A stretch of 64,000 bases of DNA from Vacuolonema iberomarrocanum LEGE 07170. GTDB lineage: Bacteria; Cyanobacteriota; Cyanobacteriia; Elainellales; Elainellaceae. The notes below the pieces were generated by a model, which worked only from the letters and a program-made list of their open reading frames with translations, had not been told where the DNA came from and did no database searches. The stretch is from contig JADEXA010000019.1 in the NCBI GenBank assembly GCA_015207365.1, forward strand, positions 1 through 64,000, given 5' to 3'. How positions within the stretch are numbered: the first letter of the stretch is position 1; the number at the start of each line of letters is the position of its first letter. This document shows positions 25,743 to 34,545 of the stretch, in pieces. The position numbers were made by a program, and so were the translations under genes.

Positions 25743-27749
25743 TCAGGACGACTTTTTCTGGCGGCGTTTGCGCTTGGGCGGATCGGCGATCGGTGTACTG
25801 GCCATGGGCAAGAATGGCTTCCCAGGCTCTTTCACAATGGGGACGGTGAAGTGGAACTGGCTGCCTTGATCGCGTCCGTCGGATTCTGCCCAGATTTGCC
25901 CACCTAGCGCCAGGATGATTTGCCGACAGATGGCCAGCCCCAGCCCTGTGCCGCTAGCGGTGCGTCGCAGGGATTCCTCTTCCTGGTAGAAGCGATCGAA
26001 GACCGCCTCCAGCTGGGTTGGTTCGATGCCCCGTCCGGTGTCGCTGATGGTGATCTCTAACATGCGATCGCCATTCGGGTGGGCCTCAATGACCACTGTG
26101 CCTTCTGCTTCGGTGAACTTGCAGGCATTGTCCAATAATTTCGACAGCACTTCCACCAACCATTCCCCATCCGCCCGCACCAGGGGCATAGCCGTTACTT
26201 CGTTTTTGATATCTGGCAACTGCGTATCCTGACGAGTGTTGAGGCTACTCAGTGCCAGGTAAACGCATTCTTCAATATCCAACGACTCCAAATGCCACTC
26301 TACCCGTCCACTTTCCAGTCGCGAGAGGGTAATGAAGTCTTGCACCAGTTTTCGCATTCGGTCGGCATCACCGAGTGCGGTATTGAGCATCACCTGACGC
26401 AACTCCAGCGGCATATCGGGTTCCGTCGCCAAGCTCTCTAGACAAACTTGGATGGTCGAAAGGGGCGTCCGCAGCTCGTGCCCAGTGATAGCAATCAGGT
26501 TGCTACGGGTCCGCTCCAGAGCCGCCAACTGCTCATTCAGGTCTTCTAAGTTGGCATAGGATTCTGACTGAATGATGGCAACGCCGAGCTGATTGGCGAT
26601 CGCCTCTACCAGCATGGATTCTGATTCACTCCAGCTGTAGGGCGAGGGCATGCAGTGGTGCAGCTCCACCATCCCCAGCAATCGCCCCTGGTAAATCACT
26701 GGAACCATTAGCCAAGAGCGGATATGCCACTGATCCAGAACCGCACGAATGGGTTCTAGGTCAAAGGTGCGATCGGTCGTCGTGTCAGTAATGGCGATTG
26801 TCTCGTGGGTCTCTGCAATCTGCTGAAACAAAGAATTTGCTTGCAATTGCCAGGTCTCCCCTTGGAGGGATACGATCTGCTCGTCCCGCCGCGCTTCGTA
26901 GAGAATCTCTGCACTCGTGTCGCTGGCTTTGCAGCGATAGATAATGCAGCGGCAAACATCTGTCGCTTGCTGCAATTCCTTGACGGCGACCTGGAAGATT
27001 TCAGCCGGGTCGAGGGATTGGCGAATGGCAGATGTGATGGAGTTGACCAAACGCTCACGCCGCTCCTGCGTTGTAATGGAACGATAGGCTTTGAGCAACT
27101 TATACTGCCCCGCTTGCAGGTGCGTCACCAACCGTTGGGCAAAGGGATCTGGCGCAACAGCAGCCATATCTACGGTCGTTGCGCTAATTCGCTCTGTCGC
27201 CTCAGCCAGTTTGGGCTGTAAGTCAGACCGGTAACGACCAATGCGGGCTAGCAAGATATCAGCCGCCGCGCAGCACACCTCCCGATCAAACGTCCAAATA
27301 CCTTCAAATCGACGGCTCTGATCCATGGCTCCGACTTCGTGAGATAGAAGCGATCGCTCCCGACAGATCAGGCAGGTCGAGTAGTTGGGGCCAATCACAA
27401 CCAAATGCCATTCTTGACTCAGTTGATCAGCCGCCTCAAAGGGAATGATTTCGTAGTCATCCTCCCCGTTCATGAAGCTGGTTTCTGGCGCTGCTAGCAC
27501 ATAGACCTGAGAGGTCAGGGCGGAAATGCGTCGGTAGCGGTTTGCTTCCTGTCGATAAAAGCGTTCCTTCTGGAAGCTCGCAATGACGACAGGATTTCCG
27601 CCTACCGCCAGCACTTGATCCTCCATCGCGTGAGAGAGCGCTGTGAGGGAGGACTTGAAATAAAGCTGAGGCCGCAAATGGGGCGATCGCTCCAACAACT
27701 CTTCCAATACTGAGGAGGAGATAGGCATCGAGGGCTTCTGTCCGGTCAT
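25743..27749 (-). CDS. DICT-GAF sensor histidine kinase
   Basis: A 668-residue kinase. The N terminus (about 10-180) matches the DICT sensory domain found in cyanobacterial signalling proteins: SPHLRPQLYFKSSLTALSHA, then VVIASFQKERFYRQEANRY and the WHLVVIGPNYSTCLICRE segment. A GAF domain follows (about 235-400; LMVPVIYQGRLLGMVELHHC). HisKA has His424 in TGHELRTPLST, and HATPase has NACKFTEAEG, ISDTGRGIEP and GTGLGLAICRQI. It ends in a basic tail (KRKRRQKKSS). DICT domains are associated with light signalling, but the ligand is not known. There is no adjacent response regulator. Confidence 0.92.
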   Translation of the reverse strand: MTGQKPSMPISSSVLEELLERSPHLRPQLYFKSSLTALSHAMEDQVLAVGGNPVVIASFQKERFYRQEANRYRRISALTSQVYVLAAPETSFMNGEDDYEIIPFEAADQLSQEWHLVVIGPNYSTCLICRERSLLSHEVGAMDQSRRFEGIWTFDREVCCAAADILLARIGRYRSDLQPKLAEATERISATTVDMAAVAPDPFAQRLVTHLQAGQYKLLKAYRSITTQERRERLVNSITSAIRQSLDPAEIFQVAVKELQQATDVCRCIIYRCKASDTSAEILYEARRDEQIVSLQGETWQLQANSLFQQIAETHETIAITDTTTDRTFDLEPIRAVLDQWHIRSWLMVPVIYQGRLLGMVELHHCMPSPYSWSESESMLVEAIANQLGVAIIQSESYANLEDLNEQLAALERTRSNLIAITGHELRTPLSTIQVCLESLATEPDMPLELRQVMLNTALGDADRMRKLVQDFITLSRLESGRVEWHLESLDIEECVYLALSSLNTRQDTQLPDIKNEVTAMPLVRADGEWLVEVLSKLLDNACKFTEAEGTVVIEAHPNGDRMLEITISDTGRGIEPTQLEAVFDRFYQEEESLRRTASGTGLGLAICRQIILALGGQIWAESDGRDQGSQFHFTVPIVKEPGKPFLPMASTPIADPPKRKRRQKKSS

Positions 27750-27966
27750 TTGGAATGGTTTGAGCCATCCCTATTTTCGGCTAAAACCTGTCGCTTTGGG
27801 CGCAAGAATCTCCCACCGAATCTTTGAAGTCTGACGAAACGTTCTCCAATGCTTCGCGCCGATGCCTTAATGATTCCATCAAACCCAGTCCCAGAGGAGA
27901 CTTTGGCAAATTTCAGCACATCCGTACCATTCGATGTAAAGAATCATGACGCATGCCCACTCCAGG

Positions 27967-29250
27967 CTACTGAATCGTCATCAGGCATCGGCGAAGTAGA
28001 TCGAGCGCCGTGCAAGCGCTGAGCCAGCGAATGAAGTCTCGCTGCTGATGGACACCAAATTGGAACGCGTGGCTTTCCACCCCCGCAGGACTAGCCAGCC
28101 CAATGTAAACCAACCCAACGGGCTTAGTTTCCGTGCCACCCCCAGGGCCAGCAATCCCAGTGATGCTCAGTCCCCAATCTGTCTTGAGGCGCGATCGCAC
28201 TCCCTGGGCCATCTGCTCTGCGACAGTACCACTTACGGCTCCCAGCGACTCCAGAGCCGTCGGCGATACGCCTAGCAACTCCATCTTCACGGCATTGTCG
28301 TAGGAAATAATGCCGCCCTTGAAGTAGACCGAGCTTCCGGCGACAGTAGTGAGCAAATGCCCCAACCCACCGCCCGTGCAGGATTCAGCAACCGCCAGAG
28401 TTTGTCCAGCCTGGCTTAGCAATCGGCCCACCACCGACGCCAGAGTATCGGCATCGGAACCAAAGTAGTCGGCTCCCGCGATCGCCTGCAACTCTTCAGC
28501 CACTGGCTCAATCAAAGCGTAGGCTTCCGCTTCCGAAGCAGCCCTAGCCGAGACCCGCAAGCGAATTTCTCCTTGGCTGGCATAGGGCGCAACGGTGGGG
28601 TTTTGTAGGGACAGGAAGCGATCGACCTTTTCGGCCAGCGTCGATTCGGCAATTCCCCAAAAGCGCAGCATCCGGCTGTGAATCAAGCTATCGGCAAACC
28701 CGTGCGATCGCAAATAGGGCACAGTCGTTTCCCACCACATCTGCTCCATCTCACGAGGCACACCCGGAAACGTAAAGATCAAGCAATTAGGGCGAGGCTC
28801 CCAAATCATGCCGGGAGCTGTGCCCAGGGGATTGGGCAACACCGCCGCACCAACCGGCAAAAGGGCTTGCTTACGGTTGCTGAGAGCCATCGAGCGCCCC
28901 CGCCTGCTGTACTTTTTTGTAATGTCGGCCAGCACCTCTGGGCGCTCTTCCAGGGGCGTGTCAAACACCTGGGCAATGACTTCGGTCGTCAGGTCATCGG
29001 GCGTTGGGCCTAAGCCACCGGTGAAAATGAGAATTTGGGCACGATCGCAGGCCGCTCGAATCACCTCAGCCATCCGCTCTGGATTGTCTCCCACGACCGT
29101 CTGGTAATAGTGGGGAATGCCCAATTTCGCTAGCTCTAACGCCAAAAACTGTGAGTTGGTGTTGAGGATATCCCCCAGCAGAATTTCGGTGCCCACGCAG
29201 ATAACTTCCGCGTTAACGGAACCAGCAGCTATACCTTGAGTCGTTGCCAT
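27967..29250 (-). CDS. cinA: CinA family protein
   Basis: A 427-residue two-domain CinA. The N-terminal MoCF/COG1058 domain has AEVICVGTEILLGDILNTNSQFLA and FTGGLGPTPDDLT (ADP-ribose pyrophosphatase type). The C-terminal COG1546 domain has VAESCTGGGLGHLLT and ITGIAGPGGGTETKPVGLVYIG (NMN deamidase type). The length is typical for full CinA. The enzyme acts in pyridine nucleotide salvage and may be competence-linked. The start codon lies two bases after the stop of the upstream transferase gene, so the two form an operon. Confidence 0.95.
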   Translation of the reverse strand: MATTQGIAAGSVNAEVICVGTEILLGDILNTNSQFLALELAKLGIPHYYQTVVGDNPERMAEVIRAACDRAQILIFTGGLGPTPDDLTTEVIAQVFDTPLEERPEVLADITKKYSRRGRSMALSNRKQALLPVGAAVLPNPLGTAPGMIWEPRPNCLIFTFPGVPREMEQMWWETTVPYLRSHGFADSLIHSRMLRFWGIAESTLAEKVDRFLSLQNPTVAPYASQGEIRLRVSARAASEAEAYALIEPVAEELQAIAGADYFGSDADTLASVVGRLLSQAGQTLAVAESCTGGGLGHLLTTVAGSSVYFKGGIISYDNAVKMELLGVSPTALESLGAVSGTVAEQMAQGVRSRLKTDWGLSITGIAGPGGGTETKPVGLVYIGLASPAGVESHAFQFGVHQQRDFIRWLSACTALDLLRRCLMTIQ

Positions 29251-29252
29251 AG

Positions 29253-30302
29253 CTATGACCGTGCCTGCTTACGCGCTTTCCATCCGGTGTAACTGAGCAA
29301 GGCAGTTGCGGCGATCGCATAGGCCAGCCCACTGGGAATTCCTGAAAAGGCCAGCGCCAAGCTCCCCGCCCAAAACGTTAGCGCGTAAATAAATAGCACT
29401 GTCATCCGGTGGGGCAACCCCGCTTGCAACAGCCGATGATGTAGGTGACGCTTATCAGCAATGAAAGGAGACTTACCACTCACGAGCCGGTTCAAAATAA
29501 CGGCCGACATATCCAAAATCGGCACCGCCAAAATTAGGTAGGGCAACAACACGGCCACGGTGGTCACACTCTTGACCAGACCAATAATGCCCACCCCTGC
29601 CAGGGTAAAACCAAGAAAATATGCCCCGCCATCGCCCATAAAAATTTGTGCCGGGTTGAAGTTGTAGCGCAAAAAGCTGAGGGTGGCTCCAGCCAGCGCG
29701 GCAATCACTAGCGCCGCCGCCAATTCGCCCATAAACAAGCACACAATCAACATCACCACGGCAGCGATGCCGGATACGCCTGCTGCCAGACCATCCAACC
29801 CATCAATCCAGTTGATGGCATTTGCCATGCCCACGAGCCAGACGACAGTGATCGCCAAGCTGAGCCAGACAGGCAGGGAGATAAGCCCGATGAAGGGAAT
29901 CGTGAGGAAGGAGATTTGTACCCCAACGTTCCAGGCGATCGCCGCCACCGTCGATTGCAAGATGAGCCGCATAACCGGGGATAGCCCGAACAGGTCATCG
30001 GTAAATCCGATTAGAAAAAAGGCTAGCCCACCGAGTGTGACGCCCCAAATTTCGTACTCCTTGTCGGGTGGTAGCACCCCAAACCCACCCAGACCCCATA
30101 CGGTCAGCAGGGCAGCGACGGTTCCCAAAAAAATGGATACGCCTCCAAGGCGCACGATGGGCTTTTGATGAACCTTGCGCCCACCAGGCAAGTCCACATA
30201 GCCAGTGTGTAAGCCGATGTACTTCACCGCAGGCGTGCTCAAGAGAACAACGACTGCCGCGACGCAAAACGCAATGATGTGATACAGATGTTGAAATTGC
30301 AT
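29253..30302 (-). CDS. Polyprenyl-phosphate N-acetylglucosaminyl/hexosaminyl 1-phosphate transferase (WecA/TagO/MraY family)
   Basis: A 349-residue multi-pass membrane enzyme with about ten or eleven segments. The diagnostic motifs are GGRKVHQKPIVRLGGVSIF, FFLIGFTDDLFGLSP (metal-binding Asp pair), NAINWIDGLDGLAAGVSGIA, FMGDGGAYFLGF and the C-terminal cytoplasmic KRHLHHRLLQAGLP. The HLHHRLL histidine loop is typical of WecA/TagO types rather than MraY. It starts surface polysaccharide or teichoic-acid-like synthesis by linking a sugar phosphate to undecaprenyl phosphate. It is first in an operon with cinA, two bases downstream. Confidence 0.93.
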   Translation of the reverse strand: MQFQHLYHIIAFCVAAVVVLLSTPAVKYIGLHTGYVDLPGGRKVHQKPIVRLGGVSIFLGTVAALLTVWGLGGFGVLPPDKEYEIWGVTLGGLAFFLIGFTDDLFGLSPVMRLILQSTVAAIAWNVGVQISFLTIPFIGLISLPVWLSLAITVVWLVGMANAINWIDGLDGLAAGVSGIAAVVMLIVCLFMGELAAALVIAALAGATLSFLRYNFNPAQIFMGDGGAYFLGFTLAGVGIIGLVKSVTTVAVLLPYLILAVPILDMSAVILNRLVSGKSPFIADKRHLHHRLLQAGLPHRMTVLFIYALTFWAGSLALAFSGIPSGLAYAIAATALLSYTGWKARKQARS

Positions 30303-30545
30303 CTGGGGAAGAGTCGGGGATGGAAGGGAAAGTTGCCCAAAGTCTACAACAAGACCCGTAGCATTCTACTTACAAAAGCAAAGAGTTTCACTTCACTCAG
30401 GGCAATTTTACGCAATTCATGATTCTTTGCAGACAATTTTGTCGAAGAAATGGTCGAAGAAATGGGAAATAAATTTTGATCGCTCCTGAAATATAGACAG
30501 AGCAATCCTCCCAAGCCCTTTTCAATCAATGCATTCAGCAAATTA

Positions 30546-30655
30546 TTGATATAGCGCTACGCGCTAAGCTAGAAACCCATAATGCTTTGAAAGCTCCGCG
30601 CTGCGGGGCTTTCAAAGCATCATATGGTCTAATCTAAATGCGTAAGGCTATACCC
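30546..30655. repeat. Palindromic repeat family C, copy 2
   Basis: The end TATAGCGCTACGCGCTAAG is followed by an 18-bp stem (30582-30599 with 30603-30620; one wobble) with loop GCT and then the end TAAATGCGTAAGGCTATACC. Both ends match copy 1 at 13950-14035, but the stem sequence is different. Confidence 0.75.
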
Positions 30656-30675
30656 ATTCATCAAGAGCCTTCTCC

Positions 30676-30740
30676 AGATCTTTTTTGAACCCCTTGCACT
30701 GCGGAGGTTCCAAGAAATGATGAGGGTTGGAGTTCCATAG
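30676..30740. repeat. Decayed copy of hairpin family E
   Basis: The sequence around CCCCTTGCACTGCGGAGG (about 30690-30707) with AAGAAATGATGAGGGTTGG resembles the intact hairpin at 37906-37954 (CCCTTGCACCGCGAGGG and AAGAAATAATCGGGTG), but the stem no longer pairs well. It reads as an eroded relative. Confidence 0.45.
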
Positions 30741-30774
30741 AATCAGTATAAATTTCTGTAATCAGAACTATCAG

Positions 30775-30856
30775 GATATTTGAATGCAGCGATTTGCCTG
30801 CATTCAAATATCTAAGTTAGCGATCGCCCATCTATCTAAGTTAGCGATCGCCCATC
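30775..30856. repeat. 15-bp hairpin and 24-bp tandem duplication containing HIP1
   Basis: A 15-bp inverted repeat (30775-30789 with 30798-30812) is followed by two perfect tandem copies of a 24-base unit (30809-30832, 30833-30856). Each unit contains one GCGATCGC octamer. The rest of the 986-base gap between the transferase and the small conserved gene shows no gene I can support. Confidence 0.75.
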
Positions 30857-31288
30857 AACCCAGCAATTCATACGGCTCATGGATTCCGTAACGCGAAAGA
30901 GAGTGAATCTTTAAGCGAGGGGATTCGGCATATCGTTAGTCATCAAGGCTTGACATGACATTTTGAGGGATTGCATTTACGGAATTGAGCGATGGGCGAT
31001 CGCCGATGCTGTCCAGCAAGGCGCCAAGCGTGAAACGATGCCAAGCCTAGAGGCACTGTAGCCTCCACATGCGACGTAGGACGGTGTTCCAGGAAGGTGT
31101 TGCAGGAAGACGCACCACTGCATTCTCAAGCCGCAAACTGTACCCAGCCAATCGAGCCCCTAAAAAATAAAGCGAGGACGCTAGACAACGCCCCGCCATC
31201 TGAGAATCCTGAACATGGAAATCTAGCTGCTATAACAGCTCCCACGCAAATGGCGTTGGCAGCCATCAATCGAAAGGGTTAACTCGCT

Positions 31289-31597
31289 CTATTCATTGCC
31301 ATCGTCGGGTTGCTTACGGAGCTGCTCGGCCTCGGGGCAATCTTCTGCCACCAGGGGCTCTACATTGCCTCGGGGAACCGTTGCCAGTTTCTGCATGACG
31401 GAACCAATGCTCTCAAGTCGAATCATTTCTTCCCAGGAGCAAATTTCATCCTCCTCATCAGTCTCGTAGCGAACGGTCACCAAATCTCCTTCTAGATCGA
31501 GAATGCGCACCCGCTCTAGCCAGCGTTGTTGGTCGCGCAAGAAAATCCACACTTCGCGACCATCACAACAGAGCTGATAAATCTTGCGGTGTAGCAT
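31289..31597 (-). CDS. Small conserved cyanobacterial protein
   Basis: A 102-residue soluble acidic protein beginning MLHRKIYQLCCDGREVWIFL, followed by RDQQRWLERVRILDLEGDLVTVRYETDEEDE and WEEMIRLESIGSVMQKLA. I recall near-identical proteins in many cyanobacteria, described only as a conserved family of unknown function (possibly DUF6679, from memory). The short beta-rich core with two adjacent Cys residues hints at a small-barrel fold. A CAGGAG sequence precedes the ATG. It is monocistronic, with large gaps on both sides. Confidence 0.85.
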   Translation of the reverse strand: MLHRKIYQLCCDGREVWIFLRDQQRWLERVRILDLEGDLVTVRYETDEEDEICSWEEMIRLESIGSVMQKLATVPRGNVEPLVAEDCPEAEQLRKQPDDGNE

Positions 31598-32566
31598 TAT
31601 GCTGCTTCTCCTGAACGGACAATAGCCATGACAACAATCGTCAAACTGCTTCTCATACTGTATGAGAAATCATCCTGACGGAACAAACAAGTCGTAGATT
31701 CACAAAAAATTCAAAAGGCGACTCAAAACCTGAAGATTTTTGCGCACATAAAATCATGGGCGTGAAACATCTAAGGCGAACAAACTGCGCTGAAATCTGA
31801 GTCACTATCTCACCTTCTATGGGATCCTACTCCAACTAGACAACAGGTTGGCAATAGACTCTGAATCAAATGTAGCGAAATTGTGGAAAACTCGGTGGCT
31901 TCCGCTGCCAAACTGGCATATTTCTTGGACGGTTCGTAGCCCATAGATGAACTCAACATTCAGCCAGAAATTGGGCTACAAAAGCCGTCAAGCGCTGAAC
32001 CTCCTGGTAAGTCGTCGAGAAATCGCAGGCCAAATAGCTTTTCAACAAATAACCTTGGCTTATTCAAACAGCTGCTAGTTTCAGAATATGCAAAGCCTGA
32101 AGCAAAACGTAATTTTTGTCACAGCCACTCCTAATCTGAGGATGATTTATGGAAAATGATGGCGTCACTGACTCAATGGGTTTCCTACACACGATCGCAG
32201 CTAGATAGAGTGCTAGGTTATGTCGATCACTCCGACCAATGGCTTGAGCGGGCGATCGCCCATAGGAACCTGGCGACTTGCAAACTGATCATGCCATGAT
32301 GCATTCCACGTCGCTAACGCCATACTGAAGCACGAGCGATATTCTTTTTGAGAAATCTTTGAGTCAGCTCAGCACAATCACTCAGGCATCAGCATCAGTA
32401 AATATTTCTTACTGTCAGCATAGAAAAACTGAAGATTTTTTGGAGCTCTTGCTTGAAACGTCGTTCCTTTGTTGAAGCTTAACCTTCACTGAAACTATCA
32501 ATTACCTTGCCTTTAGCTGTGCCCTCTAGGGTTGTAAACGACGATACTAGACGGCACAGTGAAATT
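31598..32566. other. 970-base intergenic region
   Basis: The divergent gap between the small conserved gene and the Crp/Fnr regulator has no convincing reading frame. AT content rises toward the regulator. The only motif I can name is an inverted repeat described separately at 32396-32414. Confidence 0.4.
32396..32414. promoter_or_regulatory. Candidate operator upstream of the Crp/Fnr gene
   Basis: CAGTAA-ATATTTC-TTACTG is a perfect 6-bp inverted repeat with a 7-base spacer, about 150 bases before the regulator's ATG. Its dyad form suits a Crp-type dimer and could mean autoregulation. It does not fit the NtcA consensus GTA-N8-TAC (the spacing is N9). Confidence 0.3.
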
Positions 32567-33199
32567 ATGCTACAGCCTCTTTCGCTCGATGTTGCCTCCC
32601 GGACAGACATGCGCTATTCCCTGGAGCAACTCTATCAAGGCAGAGCACTCCAGTCTTTTCGTAGTGGACAAGAGATCTGCTTGCGATCGGACGAGGTTTG
32701 GGTCGTTATTCGGGGTGTTGTACAGCTTGGCACTTTCTACGACACAGGCGATGAGGCACTGCTAGGACTGGCTTGCTCTTCCATGCCTTTTGGCTTGCCC
32801 CTAACGCTGATTCGCCCGTACCATGCATCCGCGCTGACCGATGCCGATGTGATGCGGCTTACTTGGACAGAACTGGAACAATCACCTGTGCTGGCTCAGA
32901 ATATCTTTCAGCATATGGCTCGGCGGTTGCGGCAAACGGAAGCGGTGCTGGCGATGGTGGGCTACCGTCGGGTCGAGGATCGCTTGCGCCATCTGTTGTT
33001 GTTGCTGAGACAAGAAGTGGGACAACCGGTGCAGGAGGGAACACGTTTGAGCGTGCGTCTAACGCACCAACAATTGGCCAATGCGATTGGCACGACCCGA
33101 GTCACGGTGACCCGCCTGATTAGCCAACTTCGCGAAGAAAACTGGCTGATCATTGATGGCGATCGCCACATCATCCTCCCAATTCATGTCAAAGCCTGA
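32567..33199 (+). CDS. Crp/Fnr-family transcriptional regulator
   Basis: From the ATG at 32567 the protein has 210 residues; a TTG at 32507 is an alternative. The N-terminal half is a cyclic-nucleotide-binding-like barrel (VWVVIRGVVQLGTFYDTGDEALLGL) without the RS-containing phosphate-binding cassette of cAMP receptors, so cAMP binding is unlikely. A dimerisation helix follows (LAQNIFQHMARRLRQTEAVLA). The C-terminal winged helix is clear: LTHQQLANAIGTTRVTVTRLISQLREENWL. It is a DNA-binding regulator with unknown targets. An inverted repeat upstream may be its own operator. Confidence 0.9.
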   Translation: MLQPLSLDVASRTDMRYSLEQLYQGRALQSFRSGQEICLRSDEVWVVIRGVVQLGTFYDTGDEALLGLACSSMPFGLPLTLIRPYHASALTDADVMRLTWTELEQSPVLAQNIFQHMARRLRQTEAVLAMVGYRRVEDRLRHLLLLLRQEVGQPVQEGTRLSVRLTHQQLANAIGTTRVTVTRLISQLREENWLIIDGDRHIILPIHVKA

Positions 33200-33352
33200 G
33201 AGCGCTTGATGGATGTTGTGGCAAACCGTAGCATCATCTATCGGCAGCAACAGTTGGAATAAGTACCAGAAGCAGGGGGCGATCGCTCCCTGCTTCGTTT
33301 CATCGGAGCCTACTGATACCAAATTCGGATTAGAAAAACCATTTATATTTTT

Positions 33353-33380
33353 TGTGAAAGGCTTGCGCAAGCCTTTCACA
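33353..33380. repeat. 28-base perfect palindrome
   Basis: The sequence TGTGAAAGGCTTGC followed by its reverse complement forms an uninterrupted palindrome. It directly adjoins family B copy 2. It may terminate transcription of the Crp/Fnr gene. Confidence 0.7.
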
Positions 33381-33382
33381 AT

Positions 33383-33475
33383 AGGACTTACGCAGTTTGA
33401 TGATTTTTGGGGCGCAGAGCGCCCCAAAAATCATCGAGTTCCTTGGGTTTTTATAGAAAATGCGAAATCCTACAC
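33383..33475. repeat. Palindromic repeat family B, copy 2
   Basis: The flank AGGACTTACGCAGTTTGATG leads into a perfect 17-bp stem (33399-33415 with 33419-33435) with loop AGA. The downstream hairpin seen in copy 1 is degenerate here (AAAATGCGAAATCCT). The remaining bases before the Tab2-like gene show no gene. Confidence 0.75.
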
Positions 33476-33647
33476 AAAAAATATAACGGGGGTTTACGAT
33501 TCAAATCCGGGATGACACAGACAGCTAGGAGTCTGGTGCTTATAGAAAGTCTTGCCATCCTGCAAGTGCCACGGCTCGTAATCCTACGACCATCGTGTCT
33601 CACAATCATGGAAGATAAACGAGTAGGTGACGGTTAACGGTAGCGGC

Positions 33648-34505
33648 ATGGTAACAGTCTGGCAGGTCGATTTTTATCGGCGACCAATGCAGGATGATGC
33701 AGGTCAACCTCTGTGGGAACTGGTGGTGTGTGAGGCCAGCAGCGGCCTCCGGAAATCGGCGTGGTGTCCCCAAGTGAAAGCAAATGTAGCCTGGCTGGTC
33801 AGCGCCTTACAGAAAATAGGGAACAATCATCTCCCCGATCAGCTCCAGGTTTTCCGCCCCCAGGCCGTGAGTCTCGTGCAGGAGGCCGCCCAGCGGTTGG
33901 GCATTGGCGTAGAAGCCACCCGCCATGTCCCCGTCCTCAAGCAGTTTTTGCAGGAGCGTGCAGCGGTTTATCCCACCCTGCCGGGCTACACGCGCCAGCC
34001 CTATGAGCCTGTGGCGCTAGAATCGCCGCCACCCGTCCCTATTCCTGAAGCCTTGTGGGGCGATCGCTGGCGATTTGGGGCGATCGCCGCTGGCGAGTTC
34101 CTGCCAGCCTTCGAGCACAAGCCTATTCCTGTCCGAGCGCTTCCCACAGCCTACCTGCCCGTCAATATCGGCCTTTCATCAGCCCAATCCATTCCCGGCG
34201 TCATTATCGATGGCGGTCGGGTATCGATGCGGTTGGTTCAGTGGCTGGTGGAAGCCCATCCAAGCTATCTCAACTATATCCCTGGCGACCCAGATGGGTT
34301 GCTGCTGGAAGCGGGTTTGGTCGATCGCTGGATTCTTGCAACCTTTGAGGATGAAGAGGTCAAAGCGGCCGCTCGCACCTTTCAAGAACGGCAGCAGGCC
34401 GCGAAGGGCTTACATTTTCTTCTGGTGCAACCGGATGATTCTGGCATGACCTACAGCGGATTATGGCTTCTGCGGCGAGAGGAGACAGCGCCCCTTTCTA
34501 GCTGA
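33648..34505 (+). CDS. Tab2/Atab2-family RNA-binding protein (DUF1092)
   Basis: The ATG at 33648 gives a 285-residue protein beginning MVTVWQVDFYRRPMQDDAGQ, the usual family start; a GTG at 33627 would add seven residues. Signature segments are PLWELVVCEASSG, the central DRWRFGAIAAGEF, and the C-terminal KGLHFLLVQPDDSGMTYSGLWLLR. In algae and plants Tab2/ATAB2 binds the psaB 5' leader and supports photosystem I translation. The cyanobacterial proteins are conserved, and a role in photosystem expression is inferred. It is convergent with the STAND ATPase. Confidence 0.9.
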   Translation: MVTVWQVDFYRRPMQDDAGQPLWELVVCEASSGLRKSAWCPQVKANVAWLVSALQKIGNNHLPDQLQVFRPQAVSLVQEAAQRLGIGVEATRHVPVLKQFLQERAAVYPTLPGYTRQPYEPVALESPPPVPIPEALWGDRWRFGAIAAGEFLPAFEHKPIPVRALPTAYLPVNIGLSSAQSIPGVIIDGGRVSMRLVQWLVEAHPSYLNYIPGDPDGLLLEAGLVDRWILATFEDEEVKAAARTFQERQQAAKGLHFLLVQPDDSGMTYSGLWLLRREETAPLSS

Positions 34506-34545
34506 TCCGCGCCTCAATCGAAACCTATCGCGCAGGGATGGAGAA

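Noticed and set aside
32396..32414. NtcA binding site
   Set aside because: GTA and TAC are separated by nine bases, not the eight required by the consensus.
33213..33637. Short frames around the palindromes after the Crp/Fnr gene
   Set aside because: Their products are largely translations of the palindrome and family B repeat, so they are not genes.
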